Made by a program: the position numbers and the translations under genes. A stretch of 64,000 nt of DNA, from the NCBI RefSeq assembly GCF_008642355.1, contig NZ_CP029193.1, forward strand, positions 3,124,001-3,188,000, written 5' to 3'. This stretch comes from Streptomyces venezuelae (GTDB lineage: Bacteria > Actinomycetota > Actinomycetes > Streptomycetales > Streptomycetaceae). The notes below the pieces were generated by a model. The model ran no database searches. It saw only the letters and a program-made list of their open reading frames with translations, and was not told where the DNA came from. Positions 25,000-33,695 of this stretch are shown piece after piece. How positions within the stretch are numbered: position 1 is the first letter of the stretch; each line of letters opens with the position of its first letter.

Positions 25000-26271
25000 A
25001 TGCCCCACAACCCCTACTCCCGCCTCTTCGCGATACCCGGCACCACCGCCTTCACCCTCGGCAACCTCGTCGCACGGCTCCCCATGGGCATGTTCAGCGT
25101 GAGCGCCGTCATCATGATCTCCGGCGCCCGCGGCTCGTACGCCCTGGCCGGCGCCGTCACCGCGACCGGTCTCGCCGCGACCGCCGTCGTGGCGCCGTGG
25201 ACGGCGCGGCTCGTCGACCGCCACGGCCAGGCACGCGTCGCGGTCCCCGCCACCCTCGTCGCCGCGCTCGGCTCGGTCTCCCTGGTGCTGTGCGTGCGCT
25301 ACGGAGCGCCCGACTGGACGCTCTTCGCGTCGTACGCGGCCACGGCCACGACGCCCAACACCGGCGGCATGTCACGGGCCCGCTGGGCGCACCTCCTCAA
25401 GGGGGACGCGCAGGCCGTGCACACCGCGAACTCCTTCGAGCAGGCCGTCGACGAGCTCTGCTTCATGCTCGGACCCGTCCTCGCCGCGTTCCTGTGCGGC
25501 ACGCTCTTCCCCCAGGCCGGCACCCTGATCGGGGTGTTTCTGCTGGTGACCGGCGTTCTCGTCTTCGCCGCGCAGCGGGCGACCGAACCCCCGCCACAGG
25601 GTCGTCGCCATCCTCGGGACCACACGGACACGTCCGCCGCGACGACATCGCTGCTCCGCGCGCGCGGGATGCCCGCTCTGCTGATCGGCTTCCTCGCCAC
25701 GGGTGCCGTCTTCGGATCGCTCGAAGTCGTCACGATCGCCTACGCCGACGAGCGGGGCCACAAGGGGGCCGCGGGCGCGGTCCTCGCCCTCCAGGCCGCG
25801 GGTTCCTGCGCGGCGGGGCTCGTCCACGGAGCCGTGAGACCACGCGGGTCCCTCGGCCGCCGCCACGTCCTGTGCGCAGCCGCCATGACGGCTGCGATGA
25901 CCTTGCCCCTGCTCGCGGTCGTGTCGGCCGGGTCGCTGACCGTCCTCTCCATGGCGCTGCTGTGCGCGGGGATGGCGACGGCGCCCACGATGGTCACCGC
26001 CATGACGCTGGTGCAACGGCGTACCCCCGAGGGGCGGTTGAACGAGGGCATGACCCTCGCCGTGACCGGCCTCCTCGGGGGCATCGCCTGCGGCGCGGCG
26101 GGCGGCGGCTGGGCGGTGGAGCACCTGGGCGCCGCCGCCGGTTACGGCGTGCCGGTCGCCGCCGCCTGCTGCGCCCTGCTGCTCAGCAGCTCGCAGGCTT
26201 GCGCCACGAGCACTCGACCTCGGCTGCGTCGCCGCCGTCCCGCTCCACCGCGCGTGTCGGACGCGGTGTGA
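25000..26271 (+). CDS. MFS transporter
   Basis: 423 residues and about 12 membrane segments (for example TAFTLGNLVARLPMGMFSVSAVIMI, and the loop TARLVDRHGQARV between segments 2 and 3 typical of MFS). It is related to small drug/metabolite exporters rather than NarK. The start is ATG 25000 with GAGG eight bases upstream; GTG 24994 is also in frame. It is divergent from the LysR gene. The last 89 bases overlap the convergent dacB gene, and the C-terminal tail (TRPRLRRRRPAPPRV) is encoded in this overlap. Confidence 0.87.
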   Translation: MPHNPYSRLFAIPGTTAFTLGNLVARLPMGMFSVSAVIMISGARGSYALAGAVTATGLAATAVVAPWTARLVDRHGQARVAVPATLVAALGSVSLVLCVRYGAPDWTLFASYAATATTPNTGGMSRARWAHLLKGDAQAVHTANSFEQAVDELCFMLGPVLAAFLCGTLFPQAGTLIGVFLLVTGVLVFAAQRATEPPPQGRRHPRDHTDTSAATTSLLRARGMPALLIGFLATGAVFGSLEVVTIAYADERGHKGAAGAVLALQAAGSCAAGLVHGAVRPRGSLGRRHVLCAAAMTAAMTLPLLAVVSAGSLTVLSMALLCAGMATAPTMVTAMTLVQRRTPEGRLNEGMTLAVTGLLGGIACGAAGGGWAVEHLGAAAGYGVPVAAACCALLLSSSQACATSTRPRLRRRRPAPPRVSDAV

Positions 26272-27787
26272 CCGGGACGGCCCGGTCCGCGGTCGAGGAG
26301 GCGAGCGTCACCACGATGGCGTCCTCCAGCGCCTTCACGGAGGAGGCCAGGTAGTTGTTCAGGACGATGCTGAAGACCAGCTCGCGCCCGTCCTTGTCCT
26401 TCACGTAGCCGGACAGCGCGGACGCACCCGTCAACGACCCGGTCTTCGCGCGGACGTTGAGGGCGGCGGGGGTCCCGCACATCCGGGTGCGCAGTGTGCC
26501 GCCGTCGAACTTGTCCGGGTCGCAGGCCACCGGCAGGGACTTGTACCAGTCGGCGAACCACGGCTCGCTCTTCGCCGAACGCAGCAGCTTGATGTACTGC
26601 TCGGCCGCGACGTTGTTCTTGCGCGAGAGTCCGGAGCCGTCGACCTGGCGGATCTTCCCCGGGTCGACGCCCGCGGTCTTCAGGTAGCCGCCGATGGCCG
26701 TGATGCCGTCGCTCCAACTACCCGCCCTGCCGGTCGCCTTGTGGCCCATGGCCTTGGTGAGGCTCTCGGCGTGCATGTTGTTGGACAGCTTCATGAACGG
26801 GATCATGAGGTCCTTGAGCGGCATCGAGTCGTGCGTGGCGAGCCTGCGGGCGTTCCCCGGGGTGGCGATCCCGGCGCGAGTCGGGCCGTTCACCTTCACG
26901 CCGTGCGCGGCGAGAGCGTCGCGGAAGACGGCGGCGGCGTACTTGGTGGGCTCCCAGACGGTGACCCATTCCTTGGTGGTGTCCCCGCCGACGGGGACGG
27001 TGCCGCTGACGGTGATGACGTTCTTGCCGTGCTGCCGTTCCACGGCGACGGTGTCGGCGCCGCCCCGGGCGACGGTGGTCGCCCGCAGATCGATGTCCAC
27101 GTAGTCGGTCTTCGGTGTCACGCGCACGCGTGGCTTGGCCCCGGCCCGCGCGCCGGGCGAGACCTCGACGATGACGGTCCCGGTGTCGTAGTCGGTGTCG
27201 GGTGCGACGCTCAGCGCGCTGATCTGCGCGGCGTAGTACGAGGACTCGTCGTCGGCGCCCCAGGTGTCGCCGACGCGCCGGTCGTCGAAGCGGGTGTCGT
27301 CGGCGACGAGCCGCCCGGAGACCCGTCTGATCCCCGAGTCGGCGATCTTCGCGGCGAGTCGGTCGTAGTCCTTGGCGAGGGTGGTGGGGTCGCCGGTGCC
27401 CCGCAGGTAGAGGTCGCCGCGCAGTTCGGAGCCGCGGCGCTGCGCGGTGGTGCGGACGTCCGTGGTGAACCGGTGGCCGGGGCCGAGGAGTTCCATGGCG
27501 GCGGCCGAGGTGAGCAGTTTGGTGTTGGAGGCGGGCATCAGGCGGCCGCTGGAGCGGTGCTGGTACAGGACGTCGCCGGACGCGGAGTCGGCGACCACGA
27601 CACTGGCCACACCGCCTTCCATGCGCGGGTCGCCCAGGATGGTGTCGATGGCTTCGGGCAGCCCTGACCGGTCGGAGTCCGCGCCGGCCGGGGTTCCGGC
27701 GGAGAGCCCGGCCGCCGCGACGGCGAGCACGGCGGGCCAGATCCAGTGGCGCATGCGGGTGTTGACGCGTCTCACGGGTCTACTCAT
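26183..27787 (-). CDS. dacB: D-alanyl-D-alanine carboxypeptidase/endopeptidase (PBP4, S13 family)
   Basis: Low-molecular-mass penicillin-binding protein of 534 residues that trims peptidoglycan peptides outside the membrane. The three serine-acyltransferase motifs are present: SNTK (about S87-K90, nucleophile Ser), SNN in MKLSNNMHAESL, and KTG in NVRAKTGSLTGASAL. A large insert between the first and second motifs is characteristic of S13. The N-terminus has a signal peptide (WIWPAVLAVAAAGLSAGTPAGA). The start is ATG 27787. Its 3' end overlaps the MFS gene by 89 bp and encodes a Cys-containing tail (VECSWRKPASC). Confidence 0.93.
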   Translation of the reverse strand: MSRPVRRVNTRMRHWIWPAVLAVAAAGLSAGTPAGADSDRSGLPEAIDTILGDPRMEGGVASVVVADSASGDVLYQHRSSGRLMPASNTKLLTSAAAMELLGPGHRFTTDVRTTAQRRGSELRGDLYLRGTGDPTTLAKDYDRLAAKIADSGIRRVSGRLVADDTRFDDRRVGDTWGADDESSYYAAQISALSVAPDTDYDTGTVIVEVSPGARAGAKPRVRVTPKTDYVDIDLRATTVARGGADTVAVERQHGKNVITVSGTVPVGGDTTKEWVTVWEPTKYAAAVFRDALAAHGVKVNGPTRAGIATPGNARRLATHDSMPLKDLMIPFMKLSNNMHAESLTKAMGHKATGRAGSWSDGITAIGGYLKTAGVDPGKIRQVDGSGLSRKNNVAAEQYIKLLRSAKSEPWFADWYKSLPVACDPDKFDGGTLRTRMCGTPAALNVRAKTGSLTGASALSGYVKDKDGRELVFSIVLNNYLASSVKALEDAIVVTLASSTADRAVPVTPRPTRAVERDGGDAAEVECSWRKPASC

Positions 27788-27901
27788 GACCCTGGAGCAT
27801 CCCGGACTCGGCCGCCCCGCAACAGACCCCACTCCGGTCGCGTACGGGGACGTGAGAGATGTCCGGCCACCGGAAGGGCGACGAGCATGCCCCGCCGCCC
27901 C

Positions 27902-28675
27902 TCAGTGGTCCTGCAGGCGGCGTCGCTGGGGCGGCAGCGCGGCCAGGAGGGTCAGCGCGGGGGCCGGTCCTGTCGGGCCGTTGTTGGGGCGGCGGCAGAC
28001 CAGGGCGTCGGGGTCGTCGGCGGGCGCCTGGAGGCTGTACCCCTCCGGGCAGACAGACCCAGGTTCCCCCTTCTCGCCCCGCTCGCCCTTCTCACCCCTC
28101 TCGCCGCGGGGTCCCGCGGGCCCGGCGGCGCCGTCCGTGCCGGGAGGACCGGCCGGCCCCATCGGTCCCGTCTGTCCCTGGTCGCCGCTGCGGCCGTCCT
28201 GCCCCGCCGCGCCGGGCTCACCGGGTCTTCCCGGCTCTCCGGGGGCACCCGCTTCGCCCGGTTCCCCCTGGGCTCCGCGGTCGCCCCGCTCCCCGGCCTC
28301 GCCCTGTTCCCCCGGCTCGCCCCGCTGTCCGCCGTTGCCTCGCGCGCCCTTCTCGCCGGGCTTCCCGTCCTCGCCCGGGGCGCCCGCGGGGGCCTTGACC
28401 CGGCCCAGCAGGTCGTCGATGGCGTCGGAGGGGTCGGGCGCCGCGGGGGTGTCGCCGTGCGCGCGGATCTGGGCGCGCAGCGTGCGTACGTCGCGGGCGA
28501 GGGTGGAGACGGCCTCCCCGCGCCGGTCCGCCTCCGTCGCGAACCGGTCGGCGCGGCGGTCCCCCGCGTCGATCCGCGCCCAGAGAATGGCCGCGACGCC
28601 GGAGAGGGCGAGCAGCACACAGACGAGGAAGACGGTGCGCCAGCGGTGGGCCAGGAGTCGCTCGAGCTGGGTCAC
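27902..28675 (-). CDS. Membrane-anchored collagen-like repeat protein
   Basis: 257 residues. A membrane helix (about 14-34, [19 protein letters not shown]) and a short coiled coil (about 40-70, [32 protein letters not shown]) precede about 110 residues of Gly-X-Y triplets (about 95-210; [27 protein letters not shown]), followed by a short C-terminal globular tip with two cysteines ([23 protein letters not shown]). Bacterial and phage collagen-like proteins form trimeric stalks. The GTG start at 28675 overlaps the stop of the upstream small membrane protein (GTGA), so the two are coupled. The tip may bind a ligand; the function is unknown. Confidence 0.82.
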   Translation of the reverse strand: MTQLERLLAHRWRTVFLVCVLLALSGVAAILWARIDAGDRRADRFATEADRRGEAVSTLARDVRTLRAQIRAHGDTPAAPDPSDAIDDLLGRVKAPAGAPGEDGKPGEKGARGNGGQRGEPGEQGEAGERGDRGAQGEPGEAGAPGEPGRPGEPGAAGQDGRSGDQGQTGPMGPAGPPGTDGAAGPAGPRGERGEKGERGEKGEPGSVCPEGYSLQAPADDPDALVCRRPNNGPTGPAPALTLLAALPPQRRRLQDH

Positions 28676-28944
28676 GGCGTGCCTCCGAGCCGTTGGTTGT
28701 CCATGAGCAGCCGTGCGATCTCGCTCTGGTCGTGCGCGTGCAGTGCGTTCAACTCGGCTAACTTCGCGTCGCGCTCCGCGACCTGGCGTTCCAGCCGGTC
28801 GCGCTCGATCTGCAGTTTCTCCGTCAGATTCGAGAACCCCATGAGCGCGTTCTCACCGCGTTTGCCGAGGTACGCCACCACGGCCGCGCCGAGAACCCCC
28901 AGGGTGGCGAGAACGGAGCCGAAGAGAGTGACGGTGGCATCCAA
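28672..28944 (-). CDS. Small membrane protein with coiled coil, phage holin-like, TTA codon
   Basis: 90 residues from a TTG start at 28944 with GGAGG seven bases upstream. One hydrophobic segment ([23 protein letters not shown], about 5-28) is followed by a charged coiled coil ([28 protein letters not shown]). This layout resembles small membrane proteins encoded beside lysis or tail genes of actinophages, but that is only a resemblance. A TTA leucine codon lies at 28759-28761 (in AKLAEL), so translation should need the bldA tRNA. It is coupled to the collagen-like gene. ssrA, a classical integration site, ends 173 bases away. Confidence 0.72.
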   Translation of the reverse strand: MDATVTLFGSVLATLGVLGAAVVAYLGKRGENALMGFSNLTEKLQIERDRLERQVAERDAKLAELNALHAHDQSEIARLLMDNQRLGGTP

Positions 28945-29067
28945 GCGCCTGCCTCCTGCTCCTGCCTGTTCGGCCGGGCGCATGCCGCCCGGCCGCTGCG
29001 AACCTGGACTCCTTCCCTTAACGAGTCACATGACCGGAGGATGTGCTCGCGGCGTGCGGGCATGGAA

Positions 29068-29098
29068 AAAGCCCCCTGGCCTGGGGCCGGGGGGCTTT
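29068..29098 (-). terminator. Terminator of ssrA
   Basis: Inverted repeat AAAGCCCCC/GGGGGCTTT (29068-29076 and 29090-29098) followed by a T-run on the minus strand, 19 bases after the tmRNA 3' end. Confidence 0.8.
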
Positions 29099-29116
29099 CG
29101 CCGCACATGGGAATTG

Positions 29117-29502
29117 TGGAGATGGCGGGAATCGAACCCGCGTCCAACGGTGCAAAAGGAGGGCTTCTCCGAGCGCAGTTCGCTTCGCTTTTCTCGGCCC
29201 CGGAGATCTCGCGAACAAGTCTCCGACGGGCCCAGTCACTGTTTGATTTCCCATCGAACCCCGTGACCGGGCTCGATGGTTTAGTTCCCTAGATTATGCC
29301 AGGATCCGGGCCGGGAACACTCCCGGGCTGACACCCATTTAGGGTCCTTCAGTCACTGCTTATTAGGCAGCGAGGGCGAAGGACTGGGAATCGCGCTTAG
29401 AATTGGCGATTATTGGTTGCGACATATGGTTTACGAGATCATTGCCGCTTCCTCGGCTCGCTTCCCCTGCTTCGACATCCGCTGTCGAAACCGATCATCC
29501 CC
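29117..29502 (-). ncRNA. ssrA: tmRNA (ssrA)
   Basis: Transfer-messenger RNA that rescues stalled ribosomes with SmpB. The 5' end GGGGATG (29496-29502) pairs with CATCTCC (29118-29124) as the 7-bp acceptor stem, with one G-U pair. The T-arm GGTTCGATTCCCGCC precedes the discriminator A at 29117. The 3' CCA is not encoded (ACAA follows). The tag reading frame is GCC AAT TCT AAG ... GCT GCC TAA TAA, giving ANSKRDSQSFALAA, at about 29363-29410. The C-terminal ALAA is the usual protease signal. It lies 116 bases downstream of smpB on the same strand. Confidence 0.95.
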
Positions 29503-29618
29503 ATGTTGATTTTTCAATGCGTGCACCTGCGGTGAGGTGCGGTACCCATCGTACGTGACCAACGCCCGACGATGCCAGCCAATTCCCGCGGGGTCCCCGA
29601 GGTCCGCGGGGCCCGGGG

Positions 29619-30140
29619 CTAGGCGCCGCGCTGGCGCCGCTTGGCCGCCTCGATCGCGCGGTTCGTCTCGCGCAGGTCCTGCTTCTCCTTGAGCGCCTGC
29701 CGCTTGTCGTACTCCTTCTTGCCCTTGGCCAGCGCGATCTCGACCTTGACCCGGCTGTCCTTGAAGTACAGGGCCAGGGGCACGATCGTGTGACCCGTCT
29801 CCTGGGACTTCGACTCCAGCTTGTCGATCTCCGCGCGGTGCAGCAGGAGCTTGCGCTTCCGCGTGGCGGAGTGGTTGGTCCAGGTGCCCTGCACGTACTC
29901 CGGGACGTGGATGTTGTGCAGCCACGCCTCGCCGCGGTCGATGTGCACGAACCCGTCCACCAGGGAGGCACGGCCCAGACGCAGCGACTTGACCTCGGTG
30001 CCCATGAGGACGAGGCCGCACTCGTACGTGTCCAGGATGTGGTAGTCGTGCCGCGCCTTCTTGTTCTGCGCGACCATCTTCCGGGCGGGTGCCTTCTCAG
30101 CGGCCTTCGCGGCCTTGCGCTTTACCTTTTCCTTCGCCAT
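29619..30140 (-). CDS. smpB: SsrA-binding protein SmpB
   Basis: Binds tmRNA and takes it to stalled ribosomes. It has 173 residues: a basic N-terminal extension ([21 protein letters not shown]), the SmpB barrel with [29 protein letters not shown] and [11 protein letters not shown], and a basic C-terminal tail ([18 protein letters not shown]) that enters the mRNA channel. The start is ATG 30140. It is 18 bases from the S41 protease gene and 116 bases from ssrA, so protein and RNA partner lie next to each other. Confidence 0.96.
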   Translation of the reverse strand: MAKEKVKRKAAKAAEKAPARKMVAQNKKARHDYHILDTYECGLVLMGTEVKSLRLGRASLVDGFVHIDRGEAWLHNIHVPEYVQGTWTNHSATRKRKLLLHRAEIDKLESKSQETGHTIVPLALYFKDSRVKVEIALAKGKKEYDKRQALKEKQDLRETNRAIEAAKRRQRGA

Positions 30141-30158
30141 AGTGCGGCCATTTTCGCA

Positions 30159-31355
30159 CTACGAGGGGGGTCCGAGGCCAGTCAATACTGTCTCGGCCCG
30201 CTTCTCGGCCCCGTCCTCGGCCTCCAGGTCCGGGGTGATGCCCCGCCCGTCGACGGCCCTCCCCGAAGGAGTGCGGTAGTGGCCGACGGTCAGCTCGGCG
30301 ACGGAACCGTCGGGCAGCCGACTCGGCATCTGGACCGACCCCTTGCCGAAGGTCCTCGTGCCCACCACGACGGCACGGCCGCGGTCCTGGAGAGCACCGG
30401 CGAGGAGCTCGGCCGCGCTCATCGTGCCGCCGTCCACGAGGGCGACCACGGGCCGGTCCGTGTCACCGCCGCGCTCGGCGTGCAGGGCCTTCTCCTCCCC
30501 GCGCACGTCGTACGTCGCGACGAGGCCGCCGTCGACGAGGGCGGACGTGGCCGTGACCGCCTCCGAGACCAGGCCGCCGGAGTTCCCGCGCAGGTCCAGC
30601 AGGATCCCGGCGCCCTCGGGGGCGTCGCGCACCGCGGTCCGCACCGCCTCCCCGGAGCCCTTCGTGAACGCGTCGACCTTGATCGTGACGGCGTGGTCGG
30701 ACGCCTCGGTGACCGTGACCGAGTCCGTGCTGAGCCGCGCCCGGCGCACCGTCTCGCTCCACGCGCGCGTGCCGCGCTCCAGGCCGAGGACCACCGGTGT
30801 GCCCGCGCGCCCGCCGCGCAGCAGGGAGAGGACCTCCGTCACGGGGCGGCCCTTGACGCGCTCGCCGTCGACGGAGCGCAGCCGGTCGCCCTCGCGGACG
30901 CCCGCCCGCCGCGCGGGGCCGTCCTTCTGGACCTTGGAGATCTCGATGTCCCCGTCGGCCGTGCGCCGCGCCCAGAGACCCACGCCGGTGTACGCGCCGT
31001 CGAGCGCCTTCTCGAACTCATGGAACTCCCCCGGCGAATACACCGACCCCCAGCGGTCCCCGCTGCGGCTGACGGCCTCCTCGGCGGCGTCCTCGCCGGA
31101 CTTGCCGTCGGCCATCGCCTCCGCGGCGGCGTCGGCGGCCTTGTCCGCGGTGTCGGCGTCGCCCTGCGGCGCCGCGAGGGCGCCGGAACGTACCGCGGGA
31201 GGCGGCTCATTCCGGCCGTCGTCCGCCGCGTCGCTCCAGGAGCCGGTGGCCGCTCCGGTGACGAGGACGCTCGCGAAGACCAATGTCAGGGTCGCCCCGC
31301 GGCGAATGCGGCGGGGCCCGGGGAACCGCTCGGCGAACCGGTCGAGGCCTGACAT
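30159..31355 (-). CDS. S41-family C-terminal processing peptidase
   Basis: Membrane-anchored protease of 398 residues. The N-terminal helix (about 17-39, ATLTLVFASVLVTGAATGSW) is a signal/anchor. A PDZ domain follows (about 135-205; GLWARRTADGDIEISKVQKDGPARRAGVREGDRLRSVDGERV), then the S41 domain, with the catalytic Ser in GGTMSAAELLAGAL and the Lys in GTRTFGKGSVQ, a Ser-Lys dyad. The start is ATG 31355. It lies downstream of ftsEX and upstream of smpB. Confidence 0.93.
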   Translation of the reverse strand: MSGLDRFAERFPGPRRIRRGATLTLVFASVLVTGAATGSWSDAADDGRNEPPPAVRSGALAAPQGDADTADKAADAAAEAMADGKSGEDAAEEAVSRSGDRWGSVYSPGEFHEFEKALDGAYTGVGLWARRTADGDIEISKVQKDGPARRAGVREGDRLRSVDGERVKGRPVTEVLSLLRGGRAGTPVVLGLERGTRAWSETVRRARLSTDSVTVTEASDHAVTIKVDAFTKGSGEAVRTAVRDAPEGAGILLDLRGNSGGLVSEAVTATSALVDGGLVATYDVRGEEKALHAERGGDTDRPVVALVDGGTMSAAELLAGALQDRGRAVVVGTRTFGKGSVQMPSRLPDGSVAELTVGHYRTPSGRAVDGRGITPDLEAEDGAEKRAETVLTGLGPPS

Positions 31356-31377
31356 GACGGTGAGTCTAGGACAACGA

Positions 31378-31414
31378 AGGGCGCCGCACGGTGGGTTGAA
31401 CCGCACGACGCCCT
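31378..31414 (-). terminator. Imperfect hairpin between ftsX and the S41 peptidase gene
   Basis: Arms 31378-31391 and 31401-31414 with a few mismatches or G-U pairs and a 9-base loop, just past the ftsX stop. It may reduce but need not abolish read-through into the S41 gene. Confidence 0.4.
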
Positions 31415-31433
31415 GCCACGCTGAGGGCTCTTG

Positions 31434-32351
31434 TCACACCTTCAGGTACTTGCGCAACGCGAAGAACGCGGCAAGCGCGGGCATCAGAAGGCCGATCGCG
31501 AGCACCAGCGGCAGCTTGGCGAGGACCGCGTCCCAGCCGAGGAAGTTGATCAGGTTGATCTTCTCGGAGAGTTCGAGACCGTGGTCGATCATGAAGTACC
31601 TGCCGACGAGCAGCATGCCGCAGGCGAGCCCGCCGCCGATGAGACCGGCGACCGCGGCCTCCATGATGAACGGCATCTGGATGTAGAAGCTCGACGCGCC
31701 GACGAGCCGCATGATGCCGGTCTCCCGTCTGCGGCTGAACGCCGAGACGCGCACGGTGTTGACGATCAGCATCAGCGCGACGACGAGCATCAGCGCCATC
31801 ACCGCCACGGCCGCCCAGTTCATGCCGTTCAGGAGCCCGAAGAGGTTGTCCAGATAGCCCTTCTGGTCCTGCACGGCCTGCACGCCGTCCCGCCCCGAGA
31901 AGGCGGTCGCGACGACCTGGTACTTCTCCGGGTCCTTCAGCTTGATGCGGAACGACTCCTGCATCTGGTCCGGCGTCAGCGAGCTGGACAGCGGGGAGTC
32001 GCCGAACTGCTCCTTGTAGTGCTTGTACGCCTCGTCCGCCGACTCGTGGACGACCTTGTCCACGACGGGCATCTTCTTCAGATCGCCGAGGATCTGGTCC
32101 TTCTGCTCGTTCGTGACGGCGCCCTTGGCGCACTTGGGGTCCTGCTCGGCGTCGGCCTTGTTGCACAGGAAGATCGAGACGTTGACCTTGTCGTACCAGT
32201 AGCCCTTCATCGTGCTCACCTGGTCACGCATGAGCAGCGAGCCGCCGAACAGGGCGAGCGAGAGCGCTACGGAGACGATGACCGCGAAGGTCATCGTGAG
32301 ATTTCGGCGGAGACCGACGCCGATCTCCGACAGGACGAACTGGGCGCGCAT
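31434..32351 (-). CDS. ftsX: Cell division protein FtsX
   Basis: Permease-like partner of FtsE, 305 residues, in the division site membrane. Four transmembrane segments are visible: about 18-42 and three C-terminal ones (LLNGMNWAAVAVMALMLVVALMLIV; FIMEAAVAGLIGGGLACGMLLV; LVLAIGLLMPALAAFFALR). The large extracytoplasmic loop (about 50-170) has two cysteines (FLCNKADAEQDPKCAKG), the likely contact with a cell wall hydrolase in actinobacteria. The gene lies 85 bases after ftsE on the same strand. Confidence 0.95.
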   Translation of the reverse strand: MRAQFVLSEIGVGLRRNLTMTFAVIVSVALSLALFGGSLLMRDQVSTMKGYWYDKVNVSIFLCNKADAEQDPKCAKGAVTNEQKDQILGDLKKMPVVDKVVHESADEAYKHYKEQFGDSPLSSSLTPDQMQESFRIKLKDPEKYQVVATAFSGRDGVQAVQDQKGYLDNLFGLLNGMNWAAVAVMALMLVVALMLIVNTVRVSAFSRRRETGIMRLVGASSFYIQMPFIMEAAVAGLIGGGLACGMLLVGRYFMIDHGLELSEKINLINFLGWDAVLAKLPLVLAIGLLMPALAAFFALRKYLKV

Positions 32352-32436
32352 GGCGGCCTTTCAGTGGATCAGGTTGCTCAGGTGGATCAGACGGAACGGG
32401 CGGGCCGATCGCTGCCGGCTCGGGCGAGCGGAGCCG

Positions 32437-33126
32437 TCAGTGCTGGTAGCCGTACACGCCGCGCGACTGGTCGCGGACGAGGCGGCCCTTCTCCAGCTCG
32501 ATGACCCGCTTGCGCATCTGGTCCACGATCTGCTGGTCGTGGGTGGCCATCACGACGGTGGTGCCGGTCCGGTTGATCCGGTCGAGCAGCTTCATGATGC
32601 CGACGGACGTCTGGGGGTCGAGGTTGCCGGTCGGCTCGTCGGCGATGAGGAGCTTGGGGCGGTTGACGAACGCGCGCGCGATGGCGACGCGTTGCTGCTC
32701 ACCGCCGGAGAGCTCGCCCGGCATCCGGTCCTCCTTGCCGCCGAGTCCCACGAGATCGAGGACCTGGGGCACGGACTTGCGGATCTCGCCGCGGGACTTG
32801 CCGATGACCTCCTGCGCGAAGGCGACGTTCTCGCCGACGGTCTTGTTGGGCAGGAGCCGGAAGTCCTGGAAGACGGTGCCCAGCTGGCGGCGCATGTGCG
32901 GCACCTTCCAGTTGGACAGGCGCGCGAGGTCCTTGCCCAGGACGTGCACCTGGCCGTGGCTGGTGCGCTCCTCACGCAGGACGAGACGCAGGAAAGTGGA
33001 CTTTCCGGAGCCGGAGGATCCCACCAGGAAGACGAACTCGCCCTTCTCGATCTCGAGGGAGACATCCCTGAGCGCGGGGCGGGACTGCTTCGGGTAGGCC
33101 TTGGAGACGTTGTCGAATCGGATCAC
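32437..33126 (-). CDS. ftsE: Cell division ATP-binding protein FtsE
   Basis: ABC ATPase of 229 residues that drives FtsX and so controls peptidoglycan hydrolysis at division. Walker [10 protein letters not shown] (about 36-44), signature LSGGEQQR, Walker [13 protein letters not shown] and H-loop MATHD are intact. The start is GTG 33126 ([12 protein letters not shown]), where the family begins, although the frame stays open upstream. It is the first gene of the ftsEX unit and divergent from a small zinc-ribbon gene. Confidence 0.95.
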   Translation of the reverse strand: MIRFDNVSKAYPKQSRPALRDVSLEIEKGEFVFLVGSSGSGKSTFLRLVLREERTSHGQVHVLGKDLARLSNWKVPHMRRQLGTVFQDFRLLPNKTVGENVAFAQEVIGKSRGEIRKSVPQVLDLVGLGGKEDRMPGELSGGEQQRVAIARAFVNRPKLLIADEPTGNLDPQTSVGIMKLLDRINRTGTTVVMATHDQQIVDQMRKRVIELEKGRLVRDQSRGVYGYQH

Positions 33127-33354
33127 GGATGCACCACGGGTTGCCGGGGGTAGGTGAGCGTGACCATACGCGAACCCGGTACGCGTGCGCAGTCGGCGTC
33201 CTGAGTTGCGCGAATTGTCACGCCTGGCGGTGTCGGAAACCGTCATGAGGGGGCGGGCCGCGCCGAAATCCGCGGAAGCTGGCACAGTGGTAGGGGGAAC
33301 GATTGGGTTCCCCCTGGCGTTGGGCAGGCTGAGACTGTGCGGGAGGAGAAGCGC

Positions 33355-33546
33355 ATGACCCTGGATCGGTTGGTATGCGCGAACTGCGCGGCGCCCGTGA
33401 GTGAAGGCCGCTGCCCCGTGTGCCGGGCCAATCGCGAGCGCATGCAGCAGGAGGGCCCCTTCGCGGGGCTCAACCCCGCGGCTCTGATAGCGCTGCTCGT
33501 GGTGCTGATCGCGGCGGTCGCGCTGCTGGCGCACCAGTCCGCGTAG
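33355..33546 (+). CDS. Small zinc-ribbon membrane protein
   Basis: 63 residues. The N-terminal Cys-rich stretch ([23 protein letters not shown]) has a CxxC...CxxC zinc-ribbon pattern, and the C-terminal hydrophobic segment ([19 protein letters not shown]) is a membrane tail anchor. The start is ATG 33355 with GGAGGAG nine bases upstream. It is divergent from ftsE and followed by a strong bidirectional terminator. Conserved among Streptomyces as far as I recall; function unknown. Confidence 0.85.
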   Translation: MTLDRLVCANCAAPVSEGRCPVCRANRERMQQEGPFAGLNPAALIALLVVLIAAVALLAHQSA

Positions 33547-33615
33547 GACGGCGGAACCCGTAGGACCCGGCACCGGCACACAGAGAGTCACGGTGTCGCG
33601 ACCGACGCCACACGG

Positions 33616-33649
33616 AAGGGCCCGGAGCTTCGTGAAGCTCCGGGCCCTT
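33616..33649. terminator. Bidirectional terminator
   Basis: Perfect 16-bp inverted repeat (33616-33631 and 33634-33649) followed by T-rich sequence on the plus strand. It lies between the zinc-ribbon gene (+) and the LAETG protein gene (-), which converge. Confidence 0.85.
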
Positions 33650-33695
33650 CTTCATTCGTACGTGGCGTACGTCACCGTCGCACCGGCCGCGTGGG

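Noticed and set aside
29018..29292. Short frames inside the tmRNA on both strands
   Set aside because: The sequence is a structured RNA with matching acceptor stem, T-arm and tag frame.
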